A stretch of 64,000 nucleotides of DNA from Stutzerimonas stutzeri (GTDB taxonomy: Bacteria; Pseudomonadota; Gammaproteobacteria; Pseudomonadales; Pseudomonadaceae). Positions 51,583 through 61,244 of this stretch are shown piece after piece; the stretch's first letter is position 1; every line of letters begins with the position of its first letter. The notes below the pieces were generated by a model. It was not told the origin of the DNA. It saw only the letters and a program-made list of their open reading frames with translations, and ran no database searches. A program made the translations under genes and the position numbers. The DNA lies in assembly GCF_002890915.1 (NCBI RefSeq), contig NZ_POUT01000006.1:186001-250000 (forward strand), read 5' to 3'.

Positions 51583-53313
51583 TCAGGCCGGCGCCGTCAG
51601 CGCGTCCGGCTGCAGCAGGCGCATCGCCTTTTCGCGGGCCTGGCTCAGGTCGCGCACGTACAGCAGCCGCCCCTCCAGCCGGTGGATGCCGGCGCGGCGC
51701 AATTTCAGGCGCACCCGCGCGTTGCTGCCGCTGAGAATGAGGGTGACGCCCAGCTTGCGGTAATCCACCAGCACGTTTTCCAGCGCCGCCAGGGCAGTCA
51801 TGTCCAGCATCGGTACCGCGCTGACGTCGACGATGACGACCTTGACCTCGGGGTTGAAGCGGCGCAACGCGCCGAGCGCCTTTTCCGCCGCGCCGAAGAA
51901 CAGCGGGCCACGGATGGCATAGGTGGCGACGTGCTCGGGCATATCCTGGAGAAGCTTGCGTTGATCGCGCGAAAGCACCGTGGTGTCGGTCAGCTCGCTC
52001 ATGCGCTTGATGAACAGGCCGGCGGCCAGCAGCAGGCCGACGCCCACCGCCAGCACCATGTCGAACAGCACGGTCAGCACCAGGCAGGTCAGCAGCACCA
52101 GCACGTCGCTGCGCGGCGCGATGCGCAGCACGTGCAGCACATGCGGCGCTTCGCTCATGTTCCAGGCCACGATCACCAGCAACGCCGCCAGCGCGGCCAT
52201 CGGCAAGTAGCTGAACAGCGGCGCCAGCCAGAGGATCGCCACCAGCACCACGCCGGCGTGGATGATCGCCGCCAGCGGTGAAAACGCCCCGGCCCGCACG
52301 TTGGTGGCGCTGCGGGCTATCGCGGCGGTAGCGGTGATGCCGCCGAACAACGGGGCGATCAGGTTGCCCAGGCCCTGGCCGATCAGTTCGCCATTCGGCT
52401 CGTGGTTGCTGCCGGTCATGCCATCGGCCACCACCGCGCAGAGCAGCGACTCGATGGCGCCGAGCATGGCGATGGCAAAGGCCGGCGCCAGCAGCTGATG
52501 GAACAGATCGTAGTTCAGCTGCAGCGGCTGGCCATCCGGCCCGGGCAGCAGCCATGGCCAGGCGAAGTCCGGCAGGAACGGCGGGATACCCGGGTGGCTA
52601 ACGCCGTCGAGGGTATAGCTGAAGCGTTCTCCCAGCGTGGCGACCGGCAGCCCGGAGGACTCCAGGGCCAGCCCCACCAGCGCGCCGACGGTCAGCGCTA
52701 CCAGGTGTCCGGGAACCTTGGGTACCCAGCGCGGCCAGATGATCAGGATCGCCAGGCAGATCGCCGCCACCAGGGTGTCGCCAAGCCGGGCCCCGGGCAG
52801 CGAGCGCACCAGCAGGGCGACCTGCTCGACATAGTGTTGCGGCTGTTCCAGCAGCATCAGCCCGAACAGGTCCTTGATCTGCAGCGTGGCGATGACGATG
52901 CCGATGCCCGCGGTGAAACCGAGGGTGACGGGATAGGGAATGAAGGCGATCAGGCGCCCCGCGCGCAGCAGGCCGAGGGTGATCAGGATGAGGCCGGCCA
53001 GCATGGTGCACAGCAGCAGCCCGCCAAGCCCGAACTGCTGGGTGATCGGCAGCAGGATCACCACGAAGGCGGCGGTCGGCCCCGAGACGTTGAAGCGCGA
53101 CCCCCCGGTCAGGGCGATCAGCGGAGCGGCGATCAGCACGGTATACAGACCATGCTGCGGCGCCACGCCGACGGCGATCGCCAGCGCCATGGCCAGCGGG
53201 ATGGCGATGATGCCAACGGTCAGGCCCGCGCTGATATCGCCGCGCAGGGCGCGGGCTCCGTATCCCAGGCGTAGCGCCTGGCGCCAAGCGGCGAAGAGGG
53301 GGGGGAACTTCAT
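51583..53313 (-). CDS. dauA: SulP family anion transporter with STAS domain, DauA-like
   Basis: About 576 residues from ATG 53313 (MKFPPLFAAWRQALRLGYG); the much longer open frame to 54312 is a high-GC artefact. Some 12 helices cover residues 20-440, with ALRGDISAGLTVGIIAIPLAMALAIA and the GLIGQGLGN-like segment (ELIGQGLGNLIAPLFGGI) as SulP signatures. The C-terminal STAS domain spans 455-565 (VVIVDVSAVPMLDMTALAALE). DauA moves succinate and related C4-dicarboxylates; other SulPs carry sulfate or bicarbonate, so the substrate is open. Confidence 0.88.
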   Translation of the reverse strand: MKFPPLFAAWRQALRLGYGARALRGDISAGLTVGIIAIPLAMALAIAVGVAPQHGLYTVLIAAPLIALTGGSRFNVSGPTAAFVVILLPITQQFGLGGLLLCTMLAGLILITLGLLRAGRLIAFIPYPVTLGFTAGIGIVIATLQIKDLFGLMLLEQPQHYVEQVALLVRSLPGARLGDTLVAAICLAILIIWPRWVPKVPGHLVALTVGALVGLALESSGLPVATLGERFSYTLDGVSHPGIPPFLPDFAWPWLLPGPDGQPLQLNYDLFHQLLAPAFAIAMLGAIESLLCAVVADGMTGSNHEPNGELIGQGLGNLIAPLFGGITATAAIARSATNVRAGAFSPLAAIIHAGVVLVAILWLAPLFSYLPMAALAALLVIVAWNMSEAPHVLHVLRIAPRSDVLVLLTCLVLTVLFDMVLAVGVGLLLAAGLFIKRMSELTDTTVLSRDQRKLLQDMPEHVATYAIRGPLFFGAAEKALGALRRFNPEVKVVIVDVSAVPMLDMTALAALENVLVDYRKLGVTLILSGSNARVRLKLRRAGIHRLEGRLLYVRDLSQAREKAMRLLQPDALTAPA

Positions 53314-53508
53314 GCCGGGGACGCTCCTTGTGCGCAAAGCGCCATTATAGGCGCGGAAGCAAGCTGCTTTTTGTGTCCCCTGAAAGATCGCTCGGCCGGC
53401 GAGGGCGGCGATGTACGACCTTGGTCGCAAGCGGCCCTGGCGCGTTGAGTGAGCCGCCTTCGAGGAGTAAACTGCCGCCCCCGTGATACCCCGTGGAGCG
53501 GAGGCGAC

Positions 53509-53796
53509 ATGCGTAAAGACAAGAAACAGGTGATTGGCGACGAGATCGCGGACGAGTCGATCAAGCTGTTTCTGCAGCCTGAGCCGGCTGACGACACGCC
53601 CCCTTCGCTGCACAAGCTGGTCAAGGCCTATCGTGGCCTGCGCCTCGATGACTTCGAGCGCTTTCTCGGTTTCTTCGTGGCGGCCGGCTACGACCTCGGC
53701 GCCCGGAATGCCAAGGGGCAGGACTTCATCGACCTGGTCGCCGACCAGCGTCACGCCAGGCCCTACATCGAATTGGTCGAGGCCATGCGCGGCTGA
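53509..53796 (+). CDS. PA4642-family conserved hypothetical protein
   Basis: A 95-residue acidic protein (MRKDKKQVIGDEIADESIKL) with no membrane segment or known motif. LRLDDFERFLGFFVAAGYDL and DARNAKGQDFIDLVADQRHA-type helices dominate. It sits before mqo as in P. aeruginosa, where PA4642 is next to mqoB. GGAGCGGAGG site before ATG 53509. Function unknown. The 352 bases to mqo hold no gene; the mqo promoter should be there. Confidence 0.8.
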   Translation: MRKDKKQVIGDEIADESIKLFLQPEPADDTPPSLHKLVKAYRGLRLDDFERFLGFFVAAGYDLGARNAKGQDFIDLVADQRHARPYIELVEAMRG

Positions 53797-54148
53797 TCCG
53801 AAGGGGCGCCGCTTCGTATCGAAGTATCGAGCATAGTCGCCAGCGCGCGGACTGCGAGCCGCGCGCAGCGGCCGGGCTCGCAAGCAGGATTCACAATCGT
53901 TTTTCTCGCCGCGTCGCCGTAGAGCACTGGGCAAGGCCCGCTCCGGATGGATCGCAGCGAGGGGAAGGAGGCCAAAAGCCGCCCTTCCGACAGCTGGCAG
54001 GTGATGTTCGACGCCTGTTCTCGGGCACATGCTCCCGAGCAGCGGTATGGGAACCATGCTCCGTTCCCGACCGTCTGGCTGGTGGGTTTTACGCGGCCGC
54101 GTACTGCGGTCACGACAGTTTAATGCTGTGATTCTGGAGAACGCGTTG

Positions 54149-55639
54149 ATGACGCAACACGATAGTGAAGCAGTGGACATGGTGCTGGTGGGAGCCGGCA
54201 TCATGAGTGCGACCCTGGCGGTACTGCTCAAGGAACTCGATCCCAATATCAAGCTGGAAATCGTCGAGCTGCAGGAGTCCGGGGCCATCGAGAGTTCCAA
54301 TCCATGGAACAATGCCGGTACTGGCCATGCGGGGCTGTGCGAGCTGAACTACACCCCGGACAGCAAAGACGGCACGATCGACATCAAGAAGGCCGTGCTC
54401 ATCAATACCCAGTTCGAAGTCTCGAAGCAGTTCTGGGCTTACCTGGCCGACCGCGAGGGCTTCGGCTCTCCCCGCGACTTCATCAATTCCGTGCCGCACC
54501 TGAGCTTCGTGCGCGGCAGCAAGAACATCGATTACCTCAAGCGCCGCTTCGACGCGCTGAAGACCCACCATGCCTTCGCCGACATGGAATACAGCGAGGA
54601 CCGCGCGACCCTGGCCGAGTGGATGCCGCTGATGATGCCGGGCCGTGCCGCCGACGAGCCGATCGCCGCGACCCGCGCCATGAATGGCACCGACGTCAAC
54701 TTCGGCGCGGTGACCAGCCAGCTGCTCAGCTACCTGTCGCGCAACACCGGCGTCAAGGTGTCCTACAACCAGAAGGTCACTGGCCTCGACCGCACCGCTA
54801 GCGGCTGGAAGGTCGACATCAAGAACACCCGCACTGGCGATTCGCGCGAAGTGCAGGCTGGCTTCGTCTTCCTCGGCGCCGGCGGCGCGGCACTGCCGCT
54901 GCTGCAGATGTCCGGCATCGAGGAAGGCAAGGGCTTCGGTGGCTTCCCGGTCAGCGGCCAGTGGTTGCGCTGCGACAATCCGGAAATCGTCAAGCAGCAC
55001 CAGGCCAAGGTCTACAGCCTGGCCGCGGTCGGCGCGCCGCCGATGTCGGTGCCGCACCTGGACACCCGTGTGGTCGATGGCCAGAAGTCCCTGCTGTTCG
55101 GGCCCTACGCCGGTTTCACCACCAAGTTCCTCAAGCGCGGGTCGTTCATGGATCTGCCGCTGTCGATCCGCCCGAGCAACATCGGCCCGATGATGGCGGT
55201 GGCTCGCGACAACATGGACCTGACCCGCTACCTGATCAAGGAAGTGATGCAGTCCATGGACGATCGCCTGGAAACCCTGCGCGGTTTCTACCCCGAGGCC
55301 AAGGCCGAGGACTGGCGCCTGGAAGTGGCCGGCCAGCGGGTGCAGATCATCAAGAAGGACCCGAAGAAGGGCGGCATCCTGCAGTTCGGCACCGAACTGG
55401 TGGCGGCGAAGGACGGCACCATCGCCGCGCTGCTCGGCGCTTCGCCGGGCGCTTCGGTCACCGTGTCGATCATGCTGGATCTGATCGAGCGCTGCTTCCC
55501 CGAGCAGTATCGCTCGCAGGCCTGGGCGAGCAAGCTGGGCGAGATTTTCCCGGCTCGCGAGACCACGCTGCAGAATGATGCGGTGGCGTACCGTGAGATC
55601 AGTGCAATGGCGGATAAGCGCCTGGGCCTGGTCGACTGA
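54149..55639 (+). CDS. mqo: Malate:quinone oxidoreductase
   Basis: A 496-residue membrane-associated flavoenzyme that oxidises malate to oxaloacetate and reduces quinone, replacing or adding to NAD malate dehydrogenase. FAD-binding loop [39 protein letters not shown] and [19 protein letters not shown] are family signatures. The ATG at 54149 follows GGAGA (bases 54136-54140). The open frame upstream to 54029 is not conserved-looking. A strong terminator follows. Confidence 0.95.
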   Translation: MTQHDSEAVDMVLVGAGIMSATLAVLLKELDPNIKLEIVELQESGAIESSNPWNNAGTGHAGLCELNYTPDSKDGTIDIKKAVLINTQFEVSKQFWAYLADREGFGSPRDFINSVPHLSFVRGSKNIDYLKRRFDALKTHHAFADMEYSEDRATLAEWMPLMMPGRAADEPIAATRAMNGTDVNFGAVTSQLLSYLSRNTGVKVSYNQKVTGLDRTASGWKVDIKNTRTGDSREVQAGFVFLGAGGAALPLLQMSGIEEGKGFGGFPVSGQWLRCDNPEIVKQHQAKVYSLAAVGAPPMSVPHLDTRVVDGQKSLLFGPYAGFTTKFLKRGSFMDLPLSIRPSNIGPMMAVARDNMDLTRYLIKEVMQSMDDRLETLRGFYPEAKAEDWRLEVAGQRVQIIKKDPKKGGILQFGTELVAAKDGTIAALLGASPGASVTVSIMLDLIERCFPEQYRSQAWASKLGEIFPARETTLQNDAVAYREISAMADKRLGLVD

Positions 55640-55664
55640 GCCTGATCGTTCCGGTTGAATGGAA

Positions 55665-55700
55665 AAGCCCTGCATTGAATGGTGCGGGGCTTTTTTATGG
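55665..55700 (+). terminator. Terminator after mqo
   Basis: AAAAGCCCTGC and GCGGGGCTTTTTT pair around ATTGAATGGT, followed by T's. Confidence 0.88.
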
Positions 55701-55885
55701 ATGTTAGGTGCTGATACCGGACTGGCAAGTTTGGGTGTTACTGCCATTTGGTTTGGGCTTGAACCTCGGCGATCAAGGCGCTTACCGAGTGTGCTGACAC
55801 TTCTGGTTTCGCCCGAGTCGCCTGGAAGATCGAGAATTATTGCTTTTTGCTCGATGCACGAACTATCAGGCGACGCCAAAGGCCC

Positions 55886-56163
55886 CTTCAGGAGGGTGAG
55901 CGGAATCGTTGCGTAGGGGGTTGAGCGGCATGGACGCCGCGAGAGACGCGAAGGGACAGGGACGTCCCTTCGCGGCGTGCCCCTGGAGCGGCGATGGAGC
56001 GAAACGGAGCGTAGCGGAGTAACAGCCGCAGGCTGGCCCGGAGGGCGAGCGAAGCGAGTAACGGACCCGGAGCGAAGCGCAGGGCCGGATGCAGGGGCAA
56101 GCGTTTTTGCTTACTTTTTTCGCGACTGAAAAAAGTGAGTCGCCCAGCAGGGCGAAACCAATC
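55886..56163. repeat. Dispersed intergenic repeat element (about 280 bp)
   Basis: A composite typical of pseudomonad intergenic repeats: a palindrome GCGAAGGGAC-AGG-GACGTCCCTTCGC near 55949-55974, tandem GAGCGAAGCGAGTAACG-type units, then a hairpin ACTTTTTT...AAAAAAGT around 56115-56140 and the motif GAGTCGCCCAGCAGGG. It fills most of the gene-free 55701-56282. I cannot count genomic copies here; its family membership is from memory of similar sequences. Confidence 0.5.
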
Positions 56164-56282
56164 TCTCAAGCAACTCGCTAAACGCCAGTGAAAGCAAAAC
56201 TTTCATTCAACACACCCAATCTTGCCAGTCCGGTATCAGCTGTCTCTGCTCACGATAATCTGCAGAGAACCTCACATGCCGA

Positions 56283-56474
56283 TCAAGCCGCGCGCGTAGC
56301 GTCGGCCGGCAACTGCCGGCCGATCCAACCCAGCCGCACCTCCACCACCTCGACCCAGCGTGGCCCCTGCGGTCTGGCGGCGCTGCTGAACAGCATGCGA
56401 CAGCAGCCCTGCTCATCGAGCAGGGCATAGTGACGGAGTGCGCGGCGGCGCAGCAGGGCGGGAAGCAATCGCAT
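56283..56474 (-). CDS. Small hypothetical protein (63 aa)
   Basis: MRLLPALLRRRALRHYALLD, then GCCRMLF, PQGPRWVEVVEVRLGWIGRQLP. Basic N-terminus, aromatic C-terminal half, no signal or membrane segment. I believe similar short proteins occur in other Pseudomonas, but I cannot confirm it. The ribosome site is weak. It is divergent from yajG with 171 bases between. Confidence 0.5.
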   Translation of the reverse strand: MRLLPALLRRRALRHYALLDEQGCCRMLFSSAARPQGPRWVEVVEVRLGWIGRQLPADATRAA

Positions 56475-56645
56475 GGAGTGGCGCTCATGGCTGTGACATC
56501 GCCGCCTTTATCGCAGACATCCGTGACAGGCGGATGAAGGAACGTGCCGGTGTCGCAGCCGGTCTGAATCGCATCACTGTCGGCTGGCTGCGCCGCTGGG
56601 TATACTGCCCGGCGTTCGTCGTTCCCTAACCTTGGAGAAAACAGC

Positions 56646-57230
56646 ATGCTGCGGCGCCTGTTGTTCGGTCTTGTCACTGTCCTTGGAGTGAGCCTGGTCG
56701 GCTGTGCCCATAGCCCCCAGCAGCTCGATCCCAGTCCCAAACTCGGCGGTACCATCAATCCTGTCGGCCAGGGACAGCCCGTGGTGGTGCGGGTCGTCGA
56801 CGGTCGTGCCTCGCCGACGCTGGGCACCCGCGGCGGGTTGTATCCGGAAACCAGCGCGGTGATCGTGCCCAGCGAGAAGATCATTCCCAAACTGCAGGCG
56901 CAGACCGAAGCGGCCGTTCGGCTGCTGGGTTTCACGCCATCACCGAATGCCTACAACGCCCCGCAGCTGACCCTGACGCTGGCCGAACTGAAGTACCAGT
57001 CGCCCAAGGAAGGCCTGTATGTGACCGAAGCCAACATCGGCGCCACCCTGCGGGTCGAGGTACAGAATTCCGGCAAGCGCTACAACGGTCGCTATGGTGC
57101 TTCGTTGAACCAGCGCTTCGGCATGGCGCCCAACGAGCAGACCAACACCAAGCTGGTTAGCGATGTCCTGAGCGATGCGCTGACCCGCGTATTCCGCGAC
57201 GAGAGCATCGGTCGCCTGCTGGCCGAATAG
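56646..57230 (+). CDS. yajG: YajG family lipoprotein
   Basis: A 194-residue lipoprotein with lipobox SLVGC (Cys19). The mature part follows the YajG pattern: HSPQQLDPSPKL, VRVVDGRASPTLGTRGG, AQTEAAVRLLGFTP and the C-terminal SDVLSDALTRVFRDESI. Structure is known in E. coli, role is not. GGAGAAAAC site; terminator at 57260. Confidence 0.9.
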   Translation: MLRRLLFGLVTVLGVSLVGCAHSPQQLDPSPKLGGTINPVGQGQPVVVRVVDGRASPTLGTRGGLYPETSAVIVPSEKIIPKLQAQTEAAVRLLGFTPSPNAYNAPQLTLTLAELKYQSPKEGLYVTEANIGATLRVEVQNSGKRYNGRYGASLNQRFGMAPNEQTNTKLVSDVLSDALTRVFRDESIGRLLAE

Positions 57231-57259
57231 CGCCGCCCCGCTCCCCGGACGTCACCATG

Positions 57260-57286
57260 AACCCGTCTCATCGAGACGGGTTTTTT
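57260..57286 (+). terminator. Terminator after yajG
   Basis: AACCCGTCTC-AT-CGAGACGGGTT and T6. Confidence 0.9.
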
Positions 57287-57349
57287 ATGACCATGTCCCG
57301 CTCGCGCATCGCATGTGCGTCGAACGTCGGGCGCAGGTTGGCTCGGGCC

Positions 57350-57442
57350 TGTAGGTTGGGTTGAGGCGCATAGCGGCGAAGCCCAACGTATTCGTGCCCA
57401 TGCCAGCCTGTTGGGCTTCGCGGCGCTCAGCGCCACCTACCC
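57350..57442. repeat. REPIN-like inverted repeat, class 4 (GTAGGTTGGG...)
   Basis: GTAGGTTGGGTTGAGGCGCA near 57351 is inverted at TGTTGGGCTTCGCGGCGCTC near 57410-57430 and the following ACCTACC. A related set fills 62206-62365. Nothing else is seen in 57290-57563. Confidence 0.55.
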
Positions 57443-57563
57443 GCGAGCGCCCGATCAGCGGCTGTTGCAAGGCTTCGGCCGAATATGTCCAGCAAGGCCC
57501 TGCGACACGTAAGGGGCGTAGCCTTTTATGAGCAACTGCTGGTGCTTATCGCCTGTTGAAATG

Positions 57564-57592
57564 CAGAAGCCCCGCGCGGGGCGGGGCTTCTG
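57564..57592 (-). terminator. Terminator of the DUF1329 gene
   Basis: Perfect 12-bp stem CAGAAGCCCCGC / GCGGGGCTTCTG with a 5-base loop, 21 bases after the stop. Confidence 0.8.
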
Positions 57593-57612
57593 GCGGTGTA
57601 GTGAGGCCGGGC

Positions 57613-58974
57613 TCAGCGTACGCCGGAGTTGCGCAAGGCCGCCGGGGTGTACTGGTTGGAGTTGGCCTTGTAGTTGTAGGTGTAGGGGTTCTTCTCTTCG
57701 TTCTTCATGCCCATGACCAGGTAGCGGCCGGAGACGAGGTCGTAGAGCGTCTCCATCGCATACAGCGGGACCTGCACGTTGTAGATGTAGGTGCTGTGCG
57801 CCTCGGCCACGCGCCAGAGCTGGTTGCGACCGTCGTAGTGGTCGATGATCGCGGCCTGCCAGGTGTCCTCGTCGATGAAGAAGTGGCGCTTGGCGTAGAT
57901 ATGGCGCTCGCCCGTTTTCAGCGTCGCCTCGACTTCCCAGACGCGGTGCAGCTCGTAGCGGGTCAGGTCCTGGTTGATGTGGCCGGCCTTGAGGATGTCA
58001 CCGTACTTATGTTCGGGCGAATCCAGGCGGTAGGCGTTGTAGGGGATGTACAGTTCCTTCTTGCCCACCAGTTTCCAGTCGTAGCGATCCGGTGCACCGT
58101 TGAACATGTCCAGGTTGTCGGAGGTGCGCAGGCCGTCGGCGGCGGTACCCGGGCCGTCATAGGCGACCTGGGGCGCGCGGCGCACGCGGCGCTGGCCGGC
58201 GTTGTAGATCCACGCCATGCGCGGCTCCTTCACCTGGTCCAGGGTTTCGTGCACCAGCAGCACGTTGCCCGCCAGGCGCGACGGCTCGGTCACCTGCTGC
58301 TTGAAGTAGAACAGGATGTTGCCGTGCTTCTCCGGGTTGTAGTCGGTAAGGGTGTCGGTGTAGACCACCTCGTCGATGAACTTGACCAGGCTGTAGCTGC
58401 CGTTGACCTGTGGCGTGGCCTGGGCGACGAGGCGCCGGGCCGAGCTACCGCGGTAACGGGTGATGTGGTTCCAGATGACTTCCAGGCCATCCTTGGGGAT
58501 CGGGAAGGCGACGGCGGTCTGGAAATTCTCCAGGCCGTTGCCGCCACGGACCAGGTTGGCCTGGCGCGCGTTGTGCGCGGCGGCATCGTAGATGTGCTGC
58601 GGCATGGCGGCACTGCGGCGGGTTTCGAAGACCGGCAGGCGATAGGTCTGTGGATAACGCTTGAGCATGGCAATCTGCCCGGGGCTCAGGTTGTCCTTGT
58701 ATTGCTCGTAGTTCTGCGCGGTGATGGTGAATTTCGGCTTGTCAGCGCCGAACGGGTCGCCGACGAAGCCGTCGGCGCTGATCGGGGCGGCATCCTGCGG
58801 CAGGCCGCCGGTCCAGGCCGGGATGGTGCCGGCGGCGTTGCCGGCCATTTCGGCGCCGACCGGTGTCAGCGCGTTGCCGAGCCTGGCCGCCTCGGATTCG
58901 GATACGGCTGCCATGGCACTGCTGGCCAGGAATGACAGCGTAAGGGCCCCCATTGTGAGTATTGTTTTTTTCAT
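57613..58974 (-). CDS. DUF1329 family secreted protein
   Basis: About 453 residues from ATG 58974 (MKKTILTMGALTLSFLASSAMA, signal peptide). The family features AWTGGLPQDA, NYEQYKDNLSPGQIAMLKRYPQTYRLPVF, RRVRRAPQVAYDGPGT and YVVMGM-like C-terminus (GRYLVMGMKNEE) are present. DUF1329 has a LolA/LolB-like lipocalin-type fold and is often linked to hydrocarbon or sterol use and outer-membrane lipid transport; the role here is unknown. The 339 bases upstream (58975-59313) hold no gene beyond its probable promoter. Confidence 0.88.
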   Translation of the reverse strand: MKKTILTMGALTLSFLASSAMAAVSESEAARLGNALTPVGAEMAGNAAGTIPAWTGGLPQDAAPISADGFVGDPFGADKPKFTITAQNYEQYKDNLSPGQIAMLKRYPQTYRLPVFETRRSAAMPQHIYDAAAHNARQANLVRGGNGLENFQTAVAFPIPKDGLEVIWNHITRYRGSSARRLVAQATPQVNGSYSLVKFIDEVVYTDTLTDYNPEKHGNILFYFKQQVTEPSRLAGNVLLVHETLDQVKEPRMAWIYNAGQRRVRRAPQVAYDGPGTAADGLRTSDNLDMFNGAPDRYDWKLVGKKELYIPYNAYRLDSPEHKYGDILKAGHINQDLTRYELHRVWEVEATLKTGERHIYAKRHFFIDEDTWQAAIIDHYDGRNQLWRVAEAHSTYIYNVQVPLYAMETLYDLVSGRYLVMGMKNEEKNPYTYNYKANSNQYTPAALRNSGVR

Positions 58975-59313
58975 TATCTGGTCCTGTGCTCCTGAATAGC
59001 TGTTCCCCCGCGGCGCTTGCGGCGAGCGGGCGTCGATCGGCGTATCCGTAGAGCCGATGCATGCCGCAGCCCCGCCTGGCTGTCGGCCCGCACGCGCTCT
59101 AGCTTGCCGCTTCGAGGTATGGCGAGGGTGAAGGTCGGGAGGACTATAAGTCAAGATTGAACGATGAACATGGCGCCATAAGCCAGCCTGATAATGGTGG
59201 GGCCGAGCCGCCGCTCCGTCGGAAAAATCCAGGTGTGGCGTTTCGCTTGCTAGACTGCGCGGCCGCGTTCGGCGATGCGTCGAACATTCGATCACACCTG
59301 AGCGGAGGTCTGG

Positions 59314-59586
59314 ATGTCGCTGCAGGCGCCCCTGGTCATGAGCCCGGTTTTTCTTCTCGACTGCATGGCGCTGCTCTGCGCCCTGTGCGGCAGCTGGTTG
59401 CTGCTGGCCACCCGCTGGCGCGAGCAGCGCGCGGCAACGCGCTTGCTGGCGGCTGGCGATTCCGCTGCCGGGGCGGCGGAGGTCGGCCACGCGGCGGCGA
59501 TTCGCCTCAATCGGCTGTTCTATCGGGCCGGTTTAGCCGGGCTGGCGCTGGCCCTGGCATTTTCCTGGGGCGGCCAACTGCTCTGA
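59314..59586 (+). CDS. Small hypothetical membrane protein (90 aa)
   Basis: Two hydrophobic helices, at about 9-32 (VMSPVFLLDCMALLCALCGSW) and 70-88 (RAGLAGLALALAFSWGG), flank an Arg/Ala-rich cytoplasmic loop. The GGAGG site 7 bases before ATG 59314 supports translation. It converges on the acyltransferase gene. Family not recognised. Confidence 0.6.
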   Translation: MSLQAPLVMSPVFLLDCMALLCALCGSWLLLATRWREQRAATRLLAAGDSAAGAAEVGHAAAIRLNRLFYRAGLAGLALALAFSWGGQLL

Positions 59587-59626
59587 CGGCCGCCGCCGCT
59601 GTTCGAGCGGCGGCAGGGCGCGGTTC

Positions 59627-60793
59627 TTAGAGCTCCAACCCGGCATTGAGTCGGTACTGATTGCGTACCGGCATGGCGTACTGCTGGATCAGGTACGGCT
59701 GCTGCACGCTGGGGCAGGCGGCCAGGCGCTTGGCCCATTCGGCCTCGGCGCGCTCCACTTCCTCGCGGCTGAACAGTTCGGCGGCGCTGGGCACCTCGAT
59801 CTCCGGGTCACGGCCATCCCACAGGCGATAGGCCAGGTAGTGCACGGGAAACAGGCGGTAGCCGCAGAGGATCTGGCGGTCGACGGCCGCGGCCATCTGC
59901 TTGGCGTCCTCGGGGACGTTGTCCATCGGCGTGCCGAAGGCCACGTGGACCCGTCCCTTGTAACCGGTGATGCCCAGCGCGATGCTGGCGTCGTCCTCGC
60001 CCGGCGCCTTGCAATAGCTGCCGGTGGTGGCACGGATGTACAGCTCGCGCGCCTTGGCCTGGTCGCAGGGGTCGTATTCGTAGCTGATCGCCACCGGAAT
60101 CGGCCGCAGCGCGGCGAGCGCGTCGGCGAACGACTCGTCCTTGCGACTCATGTGCAGCATCTTGAGGATCGCCGAATCGGTACGGTCGTCGCCGTCCTTG
60201 GCGCGGCCTTCGGCCTGGGCGATCCACACCGATTCGCCGTCGTTACGGATCGAATGGTTGATGTAGGCCGAGAGCACCTGGTAGGCCGCCAGTTTCTCGC
60301 GGCGCCCGGTGATCGAGCGGCGGACGATGAAGCTCTTGTTCAGGCGCATCAGGTCGCTGACGAACGGCCGCTGCAGCAGGTTGTCGCCGATGGCGATGCG
60401 CGGCGTGCGGATGCCCGCCTGATAGACCGCGTAGTTGACGAAGGCGGGGTCCATCACGATGTCCCGGTGGTTGGCCAGGAACAGGTAGGCGCGGCCCTGC
60501 TGCAGCTGCTCCAGGCCCGAATAGGTCACCCCGTCGGTGGCGCGTTCGATGGTGCGGTCGACATAGGCTTCGATCTTGTTCTGCAACGCGTCCACCGTAT
60601 GAATACTGGCGAACTCGCGGCGCAGCCTGCGGGCGATGATGGGTTTGATCAGCCAGCCCAGGGTGTCGGCCAGGCGTGGGAAGCGGAAGTGCGCCAGGAT
60701 ATCGAGAAATTCCCGATCGGCGAACAGGCGGGCCATGACGACCGGGACTTCGGTGTCGGCATAGGGTCGGATGGCTTCGAATTCGTCCATCAT
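59627..60793 (-). CDS. Glycerol acyltransferase / 1-acyl-sn-glycerol-3-phosphate acyltransferase-like protein
   Basis: About 388 residues from ATG 60793 (ATG 60790 equally good). The PlsC-type domain centre is GRAYLFLANHRDIVMDPAFV, a variant of the NHX4D catalytic motif with five residues between His and Asp. Further family stretches are IAIGDNLLQRPFVSDLMRLNKSFIVRR and VWIAQAEGRAKDGDDRTDSAIL. Likely acyl-CoA or acyl-ACP dependent; acceptor unknown. Divergent from the CPXCG gene with a shared 268-base upstream region. Confidence 0.82.
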   Translation of the reverse strand: MMDEFEAIRPYADTEVPVVMARLFADREFLDILAHFRFPRLADTLGWLIKPIIARRLRREFASIHTVDALQNKIEAYVDRTIERATDGVTYSGLEQLQQGRAYLFLANHRDIVMDPAFVNYAVYQAGIRTPRIAIGDNLLQRPFVSDLMRLNKSFIVRRSITGRREKLAAYQVLSAYINHSIRNDGESVWIAQAEGRAKDGDDRTDSAILKMLHMSRKDESFADALAALRPIPVAISYEYDPCDQAKARELYIRATTGSYCKAPGEDDASIALGITGYKGRVHVAFGTPMDNVPEDAKQMAAAVDRQILCGYRLFPVHYLAYRLWDGRDPEIEVPSAAELFSREEVERAEAEWAKRLAACPSVQQPYLIQQYAMPVRNQYRLNAGLEL

Positions 60794-61061
60794 GCTCTCT
60801 GTAAAGGAAACGGCGAGAAACGGGCTCGTGCGGTGAACACAGCGGGTAATTTGCTGAACAGGCGGGGCGTCTGGCCCATACTCGGAGCACAGCGACCGCT
60901 TTCTCTGCCTGATCGCCCGCCATGTTTCGGCATGCGGCCGGCGCACCTCCTGCGAGGCGCACCTTGGTCAGTTCTTGGGTTTGCCGGTTTTCGGCGCGCT
61001 TGCGATGAGAAACCGGGACCTCAGAGACGGCGATTATAGCGACAAGTCACGTGGAGGACCG

Positions 61062-61244
61062 ATGCTGGAAGCACAGCTCTATCAATGCCCGTACTGTGGC
61101 GAGCCGGTCGAGGCCCTGCTCGATCTCAGTGGTGGCGATCAGCAGTACATCGAGGATTGCCCGGTGTGCTGCCGGCCGATCGTGTTCGATCTGCGCACCG
61201 ACGGTGTCCACTGGCAACTCGGGACCTTCAGGGAGGACGAGTGA
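61062..61244 (+). CDS. CPXCG-motif cysteine-rich protein
   Basis: A 60-residue zinc-ribbon protein: MLEAQLYQCPYCGEPVEALL then YIEDCPVCCRPI, giving two Cys pairs. GGAGG site 7 bases before ATG 61062 sets this start; the frame is open to 60975. Its stop overlaps the next ATG (TGATG). Function unknown. Confidence 0.9.
   Translation: MLEAQLYQCPYCGEPVEALLDLSGGDQQYIEDCPVCCRPIVFDLRTDGVHWQLGTFREDE

Noticed and set aside
53314..54312. Long upstream extension of the SulP transporter frame
   Set aside because: Crosses the PA4642-type gene and mqo promoter and has no transporter-like sequence; ATG 53313 starts the conserved part.
58645..58660. TGTGGATAAC in the DUF1329 gene as a further DnaA module
   Set aside because: A single box inside coding sequence without the left and middle boxes at the fixed spacing.
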